Positions 16,793-24,850 of a stretch of DNA of 64,000 nt are shown here, piece by piece. The number at the start of each line of letters is the position of its first letter. Within the stretch, counting starts at the first letter, position 1. Below the pieces are notes generated by a model. It was not told the DNA's origin. It did not search any database and worked only from the letters and a program-made list of their open reading frames with translations. The position numbers and the translations under genes are program-made. Origin of the DNA: CAZMNY01 sp964567745. Its GTDB lineage: Bacteria; Planctomycetota; Planctomycetia; Pirellulales; Pirellulaceae. The stretch spans positions 1 to 64,000 of the forward strand of contig CAZMNY010000024.1 of the NCBI GenBank assembly GCA_964567745.1, given 5' to 3'.

Positions 16793-19700
16793 ATGACATC
16801 ATCGTTTGACCCCTACCACGAGTGGTTGGGAATATCTCCCAAGGATCAGCCGCCCAATCTATATCGGCTGATGGGGTTGGACGCATTCGAGGCGAATGTA
16901 GCTGTTATCGAGAATGCGGCTGACCGCCAGATGGCGCATTTGCGCACATTTCAGTCTGGGCCTCATAGCGCCGAATCACAGCGGCTATTGAACGAGTTGT
17001 CGAAGGCCAAAGTCGTCCTTTTGGTTCCAGAGCAAAAGGCGGCATATGATGCGACGCTTCGCAAGCAAACGGCGGCCGCAGCGCTAGTCCCGGCACCGCC
17101 TTTTTCGCTGGGCGCAGCGAGCGGTTCGGTCCCGACGGCCTCGGCCGGCTCTCTGAAGTCGCCCGCGCCAAAGCCCGTTACTGCCGCGAGTGGCAAGCCC
17201 AAGCCGATCTGGACGCATCCCGCCGTTCTAGCCGGCGCCATCGGCGGTGGGTTACTGGCCTTCATCGGTCTGTTGGTGTTTCTTACATCCGGAGGCGGCG
17301 ACGAACCGGATCCGAAACCGAAAGAAATCGTACAAAGCCCTGCTGTCGATCCCGGCGGTACGCCTGGCACAGCGGTTCCAGTCATCGAGAAGGAAATTCC
17401 AGCCACGTTTGGCGCCAACGATCCTGTTTCGTTCCGAGCCATCTCCTTGCCTGATAAGCAGACAATGGGGGACGTTCGCAACTTCTGGGGGATGACGTCA
17501 GAACAATTCGCGATTTGCCAAATCGGATCGGTCGACAAACTCGAAGACCTTTCGCTGCGATTATCGAGAAGCGGATATCGTCTCGATCAATTGAGGCCGT
17601 ATGAACACAATGGGGAATTTAAATTTTCCGCGATTTGGCGGCGAGACGGTCGGCCGTGGCGAGTTGCGGTGGGTAGAACGACGGCAGAGTTGACCACGAT
17701 TGACGAGGCGCTTTCAAAGCGAGGATTCAAGCCGGTTGATGTCGCCGGTTATGCCGACGGTACGAAGTACGCAGCGGTTTGGTGGATCCCAAGTGTCGGC
17801 GCCAAAGAGACGGAAATGACAGTCGGGCTCGATCGAGGCCAGTCGAACGGGCTCGTCGCCGCCCGCAAAGCGAAGGGGTGGGTGCCCAGTCGAATTCAAT
17901 ACTGTTTCAATCGCGATGGCGTCCGTTTCGAGAGCGAGATTTGGCGGCGCGGCGATCCGAGTGAAGATGTGACGATTCGAGTTTCGGATTTGGCGAAGTT
18001 GGAAGAGTCGATCAAGACGAGCCTACCGGTTTCGGCATCCCTAGCCTACAACCCGCGAACTCGACGGCGCCAATACGCGGCGGTGCTCGACGCGACCACA
18101 AAATCTCCACTCGCATGGGAAGCGTTGCTCTCCAATTCGCCTCGCGACACCATGCCCGAAATGCGCAGTCGAATGGGCGAAAACATGCTTCCGTTATCAC
18201 TGGAAGTGACTCGCTTTGGCGCGCCTGGGTCGAAAGCCAAGTTGGTGAGCACAAGTGTCTGGAACATGGCGCCGGGGACCACGCCCAATCCTCGCCAATT
18301 GGTGGTCATGGCGAGCCACAAGCCGGGGGACGCAGCGAAACCCGAGCCTGGCAATCCGGGTACGGGCAATCCGGGTACGGGCAATCCGCGCACGACAGTC
18401 GGCGTGGAGCGTCGAGCCGGAGTCGACGACATGCTGCTGTTTCCTGGTCGTGGTGGCGTGGAAGTCTTCAACACCGATACCGTCACACAGTTGGGCGACG
18501 AGTTTACCGCCGAGGTTTGGGTTCAGCTCGCGCGTCACGCCACCGAGGAGACTCGCAATTGCGTATTGGGTACAGCTCGAGGAAACGGGCCGCTCGAAAC
18601 GGGTTGGCAGTTGATCGCGGTCCAGCCGCCCAACGGACCTGCGAAATTGGAACTCAAATGTGCCGGGATCGTTCAGCCCATCGTGCGAGAGATTTCTGGC
18701 GACTATAGGAGTTGGCGTCACATTGCGATAGGTTGTGAGAAGACAGCATCGAGCTGGGATGTGACGCTCTATGCGGACGGGCAACCGATTTCGACTGAGT
18801 CGATTGGCAATACCGTTAGCCTTAAGCCGGCGGGCAACAACTTGACACTTGGCGTCCACCCGCTCGGCAGTTGTGATGAGCAGTTTCACGGCGCTATTCG
18901 ACAGTTCCACCTGTCCCAGAAAGACCGCTACTCAAAGACAAAGTTTACTCCGGTCAAGTTGATTGTGTCTGACGCCTCGACATTGTCACTACTCAACTTC
19001 AAGCGGAGTAACTCGATTCAGATGGAAGACTTGTCGGGGCATGCCCGCACAGGCATTCGGCGCTCGACGACTTGGCTTGCCGACGGAGCCTCGGTGCCTC
19101 CTCGAGCCGGCAGCGCGGTTGCCGTTAAGCCTTCGGTGACGCCCATGGGCGATCCGAACAAAGTTCCAGTGGAACCGGAGAATCAACTTCCGGCACCGGA
19201 TGCCGCGGCGGTGGACTCGGCGGTCTCCGACATTCGCGAGATCTACGCTGACGAATACCAACGAGCGACCTCGTCGGCAGCGCGAATCGCGCTCGCTGAC
19301 AAACTGCGAAAACAGGCGGACGAGGAAACCGACGACGCGTCTCGATACGGCTTGCTCAAAGAAGCCGCCAACGCCGCTGCTGCCGGCAACAACCTCAGCA
19401 TGGCAGCGTCGTTCATTGATGAAATGGAACGACGATACGAGGGCTCGCTTTCGGACGAGCGAGTCGGCCTAATCACATTGGCTCTCAAATCGACTCGGTC
19501 CCGCGCAGAGAAGGCGAGTATAGCCAAGTCGGCGTACGATATGGCGGAACGAGCGGCCAGTGAAGATGAATTCGAGATTGCGGTTAAGTTGCTCGAAACC
19601 GCGGCGACCGAGTCGCGGCGGGCAGGCGATACCGAGCTCGCCAAAGCAGCGAACCAGCGAAGCCGTGCTGTGAAGCAAGTTCGCGATCAGTTTCGAGTGG

Positions 19701-21031
19701 CCGAGAAAGCGCGAAACAAGATTGATTCCGGATCGGCCAAAGCTGAGGACTTCTTGACGCTGGGGCAATTCCACTGCTTCCTTCGCGGCGAATGGGACGA
19801 GGGCTTGCCGTTGATGGCCAAGGGCTCTGACGCGGTCCTGAAGAAACTGGCTGGCGACGACCGACAGCAGCCTCAGATTGCGAAGGACCAATCCGCGCTG
19901 GCCGTGCGATGGAAGACTTATGGCGAGAGTGAGAAAGACCAGGCCTATAAGATGGCCGGGCTGCGACGCGCTTATTTCTGGTACGCGAAAGCCGCCCCGC
20001 AACTGAGCGGTTTGTCGCGAGCTCGAGTGCAACGTTCGCTGGACGAGCTCGCTCAGCTGACTGGCGGTGTGTCCACGGTGCGAGGGGCGGACAAGTTAGC
20101 GTTCTTGGACGTCAAGCCGGGTGAGATCCACCGGTTCCAAGGGCACACGCGAGAGATTCGGGCTCTGGCGGTTTCCCCGAGCGGCCGCTATACGGCGTCC
20201 GCTTCGTGCGATGGGACCATTCGTGTTTGGGACACGGCCACAGGGAAATCGATCCACATGCTGACCACCGATGGGGGCAGGAGCAATGACGGCGGAGTTG
20301 CCATTACACCCGACGAAAAATATGTGCTTGCTGGCTCTGGAAAGAACACCGTCGCAGCCTGGGAATTGAAAACGGGCAATCCTGCGTTCGCGATACCCGC
20401 CGGTTCGTCGGTCTACGATATCGATGTTTCGGCTGACGGGAGAAAACTGCTCTTCGCGGTCTCGTCGAGCAAAGCAAATCTCGGCGTGTTCGGATTGGCC
20501 AAAAGAAAGCCGCTGGGCGTCCTCAAGTCGCCAGCCTATCCCCGCCGCGTACAAATCTCCGCGGACGGCAACAAGGCAATTTCGTCGGACATGAGCCGGA
20601 ATATCTCGCTCTGGAACTTGGTTTCCTTTCGACAAATCGCCAGCTTCTCGCCACCCTCGGGTTCGCTTTACGCTTTTGATTACGCCCCCGACGGCCAGTC
20701 GGTCGCTATCGCCTCGTCCGATTCCATTTACATTTGGAATCCTAACACGCAAAAACAAGAGGCGACGCTGAAGGATTCCACCAGTCGACTGAGCCGAGTT
20801 AGAGCGGTTCGTTTTACGCCCGACAGTCGTCATCTTGTGGCCGTCGATTACGATCAAGGCGTCGTTGTTTGGGATTTGTCCTCGAACAAGATCGTCGGCC
20901 GAGTTGGCGAGGCGGAACGATTTGCACGCTCGTCTCGCTGGAGCAGTTTGGCGCTTTTGCCCGATCCCCGTGGCGCCATCGTCGGAGATTCAAACGGATC
21001 CATGGTCATGTTTCGGCTTCCCGATTTCTAA
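16793..21031 (+). CDS. Large J-like / BTRD / LamG / WD40 membrane-anchored protein
   Basis: A 1412-residue mosaic. Residues about 1-100 are the planctomycete J-like N-terminal domain (FDPYHEWLGI, PPNLYRLMGLD, AADRQMAHLRTFQ). A Pro/Ala linker leads to one transmembrane helix (about 141-164). Residues about 209-440 hold bacterial tandem repeat (BTRD1-type) units with FSAIWRRDG and YAAVWW cores. A GNPGTG linker is followed by a LamG/concanavalin-like domain (about 547-733). A helical TPR-like region (about 800-1090) precedes C-terminal WD40 repeats (about 1110-1412, e.g. IRVWDTATGK and VVVWDLSSNK). The ATG at 16793 has AGGAAG upstream. It is probably a scaffold at the membrane; it is divergent from the ECF sigma operon and may belong to its regulon. 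No enzyme active site is seen. Confidence 0.85.
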   Translation: MTSSFDPYHEWLGISPKDQPPNLYRLMGLDAFEANVAVIENAADRQMAHLRTFQSGPHSAESQRLLNELSKAKVVLLVPEQKAAYDATLRKQTAAAALVPAPPFSLGAASGSVPTASAGSLKSPAPKPVTAASGKPKPIWTHPAVLAGAIGGGLLAFIGLLVFLTSGGGDEPDPKPKEIVQSPAVDPGGTPGTAVPVIEKEIPATFGANDPVSFRAISLPDKQTMGDVRNFWGMTSEQFAICQIGSVDKLEDLSLRLSRSGYRLDQLRPYEHNGEFKFSAIWRRDGRPWRVAVGRTTAELTTIDEALSKRGFKPVDVAGYADGTKYAAVWWIPSVGAKETEMTVGLDRGQSNGLVAARKAKGWVPSRIQYCFNRDGVRFESEIWRRGDPSEDVTIRVSDLAKLEESIKTSLPVSASLAYNPRTRRRQYAAVLDATTKSPLAWEALLSNSPRDTMPEMRSRMGENMLPLSLEVTRFGAPGSKAKLVSTSVWNMAPGTTPNPRQLVVMASHKPGDAAKPEPGNPGTGNPGTGNPRTTVGVERRAGVDDMLLFPGRGGVEVFNTDTVTQLGDEFTAEVWVQLARHATEETRNCVLGTARGNGPLETGWQLIAVQPPNGPAKLELKCAGIVQPIVREISGDYRSWRHIAIGCEKTASSWDVTLYADGQPISTESIGNTVSLKPAGNNLTLGVHPLGSCDEQFHGAIRQFHLSQKDRYSKTKFTPVKLIVSDASTLSLLNFKRSNSIQMEDLSGHARTGIRRSTTWLADGASVPPRAGSAVAVKPSVTPMGDPNKVPVEPENQLPAPDAAAVDSAVSDIREIYADEYQRATSSAARIALADKLRKQADEETDDASRYGLLKEAANAAAAGNNLSMAASFIDEMERRYEGSLSDERVGLITLALKSTRSRAEKASIAKSAYDMAERAASEDEFEIAVKLLETAATESRRAGDTELAKAANQRSRAVKQVRDQFRVAEKARNKIDSGSAKAEDFLTLGQFHCFLRGEWDEGLPLMAKGSDAVLKKLAGDDRQQPQIAKDQSALAVRWKTYGESEKDQAYKMAGLRRAYFWYAKAAPQLSGLSRARVQRSLDELAQLTGGVSTVRGADKLAFLDVKPGEIHRFQGHTREIRALAVSPSGRYTASASCDGTIRVWDTATGKSIHMLTTDGGRSNDGGVAITPDEKYVLAGSGKNTVAAWELKTGNPAFAIPAGSSVYDIDVSADGRKLLFAVSSSKANLGVFGLAKRKPLGVLKSPAYPRRVQISADGNKAISSDMSRNISLWNLVSFRQIASFSPPSGSLYAFDYAPDGQSVAIASSDSIYIWNPNTQKQEATLKDSTSRLSRVRAVRFTPDSRHLVAVDYDQGVVVWDLSSNKIVGRVGEAERFARSSRWSSLALLPDPRGAIVGDSNGSMVMFRLPDF

Positions 21032-21116
21032 ACGTCGCCGAAATTGTCGAGCAGCGCATTCCATTTGGATCCATGCGTCGATGCGTTGCGACTTGTCTGA
21101 GCGAAACTGTTTTCTG

Positions 21117-21617
21117 ATGACCGAACCAACGAGTTGCTTGCGCGAAGTCACAAGAGACGATCAGGCGGATGTGATCGACTTGATCCATCAAGTCTATGGT
21201 GAGCACGGCGATCGTATCTGTCTTGAAGACGCCGACTCGGATCTGTTGGCGCTGCCTAATCACTATCGCGAGCTGGGTGGCGAGTTTGTTGTGCTGCGTG
21301 ATTCGATGCGTCTGCTTGGTTGCCACGCCGCCCACCCGATCGAAGGAAGCGATCGCGTCTGTACGTTTCGACGACTCTATCTCCGCGCCGATCAGCGCGG
21401 CGCCGGAAACGGGCGACGCTTGATGGACTGGGCCTTGAATTGGGCGCGAGAGCGTGAGTTTCGGCGGGTCGAGTTCTGGTCGGACACGCGATTTCAAAAC
21501 GCCCATCAGTTTTTTGCACGGCTTGGATTCCAGACCGAGCGCGAGGTGCGAACGATGAACGACGGCTGGATGGAGTACCAAGAGTTCTTCTTTTGGATGG
21601 ACCTCGAATCGGCGTAG
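21117..21617 (+). CDS. GNAT-family N-acetyltransferase
   Basis: A 166-residue acetyl-CoA-dependent transferase. Motif A is visible as FRRLYLRADQRGAGNGRRLM, giving the Q/R-x-x-G-x-G/A acetyl-CoA loop, followed by the RRVEFWSDTRFQNAHQFF block and a beta-bulge region (FARLGF). ATG at 21117 is the first start with the conserved LREVTRDDQ N-terminus; the frame is open upstream into the preceding gene but that extension is not conserved-looking. The substrate is unknown. It lies 85 bp downstream of the WD40 protein and could be co-transcribed. Confidence 0.87.
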   Translation: MTEPTSCLREVTRDDQADVIDLIHQVYGEHGDRICLEDADSDLLALPNHYRELGGEFVVLRDSMRLLGCHAAHPIEGSDRVCTFRRLYLRADQRGAGNGRRLMDWALNWAREREFRRVEFWSDTRFQNAHQFFARLGFQTEREVRTMNDGWMEYQEFFFWMDLESA

Positions 21618-21827
21618 TCACACCCGAACGAGGCCGTAATCGTTGGCGTTTTCAAATTAGACGTTGGCCCAACTCGGTCCAGTCCGTGCCACCGGAACCC
21701 CTATCTTCCCCAATTTCCGGAAATAAGGACAAAGCCCCTTTTATGATAAAGGCGGCGCAATCTGGGGTGCGATGAAACGCCAGGTGTTCTGCGCATTATG
21801 CGTAACCCCGTTTCAGGGAACAATCCC

Positions 21828-22327
21828 ATGCGCCGCGGCCCGATAAACGTTTTAGTGCTAACACGTTCCTTGCTCGCGTTGCCTATTGCTCAGGCAGTTG
21901 CGGACGACGAGTGGGGAGCGCGGATCACATCGAGCGAAAACGGGTCGACTTTCCACTTGCCGCACGGTCCGGTTCGGCTCGCCGGCACACAGCGACGACT
22001 CAACGAATTGCATGTCAATCTGCATCGGGCGGGAATTCGCCTCCGGCGAATCCCGGCTCGCCTCGTTTCGCCCAGCGGGTCATCAGAGAACGCGCGACCG
22101 TTCGCTGCGACGTACAACAACGTTTTGCTTGAAGAGTTGGCCAGCGGGCCAGTTGTCTACTTGCCTCAATATGGAATCGCGCCTTTGGACCAGCAAGCGG
22201 CGCAAGTCTATCAAGACGCCGGTATCAAGTTCGCAGGAGCGACGCGCAAAACATCTACCGCCACCGCGGTTCTCTGCGATGCATCGTCAATGTTGTGCAG
22301 CGAGACGGCGTGTATGAGGATCGTTGA
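21828..22327 (+). pseudogene. Exported agmatine-deiminase/PAD-like C-terminal fragment, frameshifted
   Basis: The product starts MRRGPINVLV with a signal-like helix ending at QAVADDE. The following beta-rich region (PFAATYNNVLLEELASGPVV, LPQYGIAPLDQQAAQVYQ) matches the last quarter of agmatine deiminases and bacterial PAD enzymes. In the reading frame it derails after KFAG; with one extra G in the GG at 22236-22237 it continues as SDAQNIYRHRGSLRC, where GSLRC occupies the place of the catalytic-Cys GSLHC/GNIHC motif, and stops at TGA 22325-22327 (167 codons). Only the C-terminal piece of a normally about 350-residue enzyme is present, behind its own signal peptide. It is either a relic or a short secreted derivative; the frameshift may be an assembly error. 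Confidence 0.6.
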
Positions 22328-22594
22328 GGCCCGAGCCGGGCGCGAATCCCTCACACCGTGCCAGGGCCGAAACCAACGGACAGAAGGCAAAGCTCCCGCG
22401 GTGCTACGGTTTCCGCGTGTCTCCTCGTCTTCGCGTGAGCTCTTTCTCACTCGCGAATGCCAACGAACGACCTCAGAGCCAGTCTCGGAATCCGACTATT
22501 CGGCATGACCAGGCAGGGACCGCCCTTTTACTGAGCTAGGGTTGTATCTGTGCGCGGTCTTGAGTTGAGAGCCTTTGGATAGATCAAATTAGTG

Positions 22595-24843
22595 ATGAGC
22601 CATTCGACTGCGACACAGCTGGTACGGAACGCCAATCGCTCGACGTTCTCGGCTGTAACTCGTGGTTTCGCATCGACGATGGCCTCGGTTGTTTTCATCG
22701 GAGCAATCCTGCTCTACGTCGCCAGCTTCTTGCAGGTTCGTTTGGCTAGCTTCGGTGTCGATTCAGCAACAGGGTTGCCGATGACGCGGGCGGAGTTTCT
22801 CGTCCTGCTGATGCAATCGCCAGGTTTTCTCCTGCAGCAATGGACTGGTGGAGCATGGAGTCGAGTGGGAGTGCTCGACCGTCTTCCGGTTCTCGCTGGC
22901 GCGGCCCTGTGGCTCGTTGCATGTTGGGCACCGGGACGTTGTTTGTTGCGAGCAATTCAGGTGGATCGGAAGATGTCGACCTGTGAGCTTGGCGTCTACT
23001 CGTTCGCTGTAGGACTGTCGGTACTGTCTCTGTCAACCTTGGCTATTGGCCTCTGCGGTGCCTTGCACGTTCCCGCCCTGATCGTCGTCGCGCCAGTGGC
23101 GTGTTGGGCCTTCGAAATCGTTTGGCGACTTCGCCAGCGCCGCGCTAATTGCAATACACGGCCAACACGAAGTTCAACTTCCACAATGCCGAGCCGACCG
23201 ATGCGATGGCAATGGGCGGTTTGTGCTCCCTTCGCTCTCTTGCTTGTGTTGAGCGCTTTGCTACCGCCTTGGGCGTTTGATGCGCGCTGCTACCATCTGC
23301 AGGCACCGAAGGAATTCGCGGCAAGCGGCTTTATCGGGTTCGTGCCGCATAATGTCTACGCCAACATGCCGCTTGGCGCCGAGATGCACGCGTTGGCGGC
23401 CATGGTGCTCTGGCCTGGAGCCGATGGATGGTGGTTCGGCACCTTGGTCGGCAAGGTGGTTATCGCGGCCTGCACGATCCTGACGTCGGTCGGACTCTAT
23501 GCATCAGCTTCCCGTTTTGCCTCGCCCAGGGCGGGAGCGATCGCCGCGGTCACTTACATTTCCATTCCCTGGATCTTGTACGTTTCGACGACAGGTCTGA
23601 TCGACGGCGTCGTGGCGATGTATTTCGCCTTGGCGCTGCTCGCAGCGCTGCGCTGGGCGACTGCGGCGGGTGACACTTCCTTGAGTTGGCCGGCACTGTC
23701 CGGAGTCCTTGCAGGGTCCGCAGTGGCTTGCAAGTATCCGGCCGTTCTGTTTGTCGCCGTGCCTCTTCTTCTATTCGTCTGCGCCATTGCCTTTCACCGC
23801 ACGCGGCGGCAGACATCGCGGGGGACGTTGAGGGAGACTGCGCGAGCGGGGTTAGTCTTCGTCGTCGCCGCAACAGCTTCGTGCGGCCTTTGGCTCGCGA
23901 AGAACGCGGTGCTGACAGGCAACCCGACTTATCCACTGCTCTACGATGTTTTTGGCGGTGAAACGCGGACCGAAGCGAAAGAGGACCAGTGGTCTCGCGT
24001 CCACTCGCCGCCACGCGACGACTTCGGGCGCACGCATTCGATCGGCCAGGCGGTGGAAAGCGCCGTTCGAGTGCTTTGGTCAAGCAACTGGCTTAGCCCG
24101 CTGGTGTGGCCGCTCTGCGCGGCTGGGCTCTGGTTGGCTCGCGACCGCAGAATGGCGTGGGGCTTGGGCGCATCCATCGTGGCGTACTTCGCTCTCTGGT
24201 GGCTGCTTACTCACAGAATTGACCGTTTCTGGCTGCCGGTTCTGCCCGCGGCGCCCTACTCGCGGGCCTTGGCGCTGCATCGGTTCGCACTTCCTCGCTT
24301 CGCATTTGCGTGCCGGCCCTGCTTCTGTTCGGACTCGTCGCCAATTTGCTCACCGTCTCCTCACGCGCTATCGGAGACAATCGACTATTGGTGGCGTACG
24401 AACAATTGAGGATCGACGTACCCGACGCGCGCGACGGACTGTTTACCCGAACCAATCCGGGCCACGTGTTGCTCAATCAGATCATGACTGCGGACGACAC
24501 CGTGTTGCTGGTGGGCGACTCGCGACCTTTCGATCTCGAAGGCAAGGTCCTCTACAACACCGCTTTCGACGATTGCGTGTTCGAGAAACTACTGCGCGGC
24601 AAAAGTCGCACCGAACGTCTCGATTCGCTACGGGACGTTGGCGTTACCTATGTCTTCGTCCACTGGACGGGCATCGCAGAAGAATTGAGCGCAGAAGGAT
24701 ATGGATTCACCGATCTCGTAACGCCTGAGCTTGTGCATCAAGAGTTAGTCGTTGAGCAGCGAATCCTCGAGCCACTTGGATTTGCAGCGGGCGGCGGCGA
24801 GTTGTTCCGAGTGACTTCAGCTTCGCTAGGCTTAGCCCAGTGA
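22595..24843 (+). pseudogene. Polytopic membrane glycosyltransferase-like protein (GT39/ArnT type), one frameshift
   Basis: An integral membrane protein with a hydrophobic helix near residue 30 and about ten more up to residue 550. The segment WAFDARCYHLQAPKEF followed by NVYANMPLGAEMHAL is the family's first extracytoplasmic loop, with the Asp expected to act on polyprenyl-phosphate-linked sugars. The frame breaks at about 24248: LPVLPAAP should read LPVLPAGALLAG, so one G is missing from a GGG. The continuing frame gives four further hydrophobic stretches and a soluble C-terminal domain (DDTVLLVGDSRPF...) to TGA 24843, about 750 residues in all. The start is ATG 22595. It is intact apart from the single indel, so sequencing error is as likely as mutation. 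Confidence 0.75.
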
Positions 24844-24850
24844 ACAGTCG

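Noticed and set aside
21736..21760. Weak hairpin GCCCCTTTTATGATAAAGGCGGC as a terminator
   Set aside because: The stem is interrupted and no T run follows.
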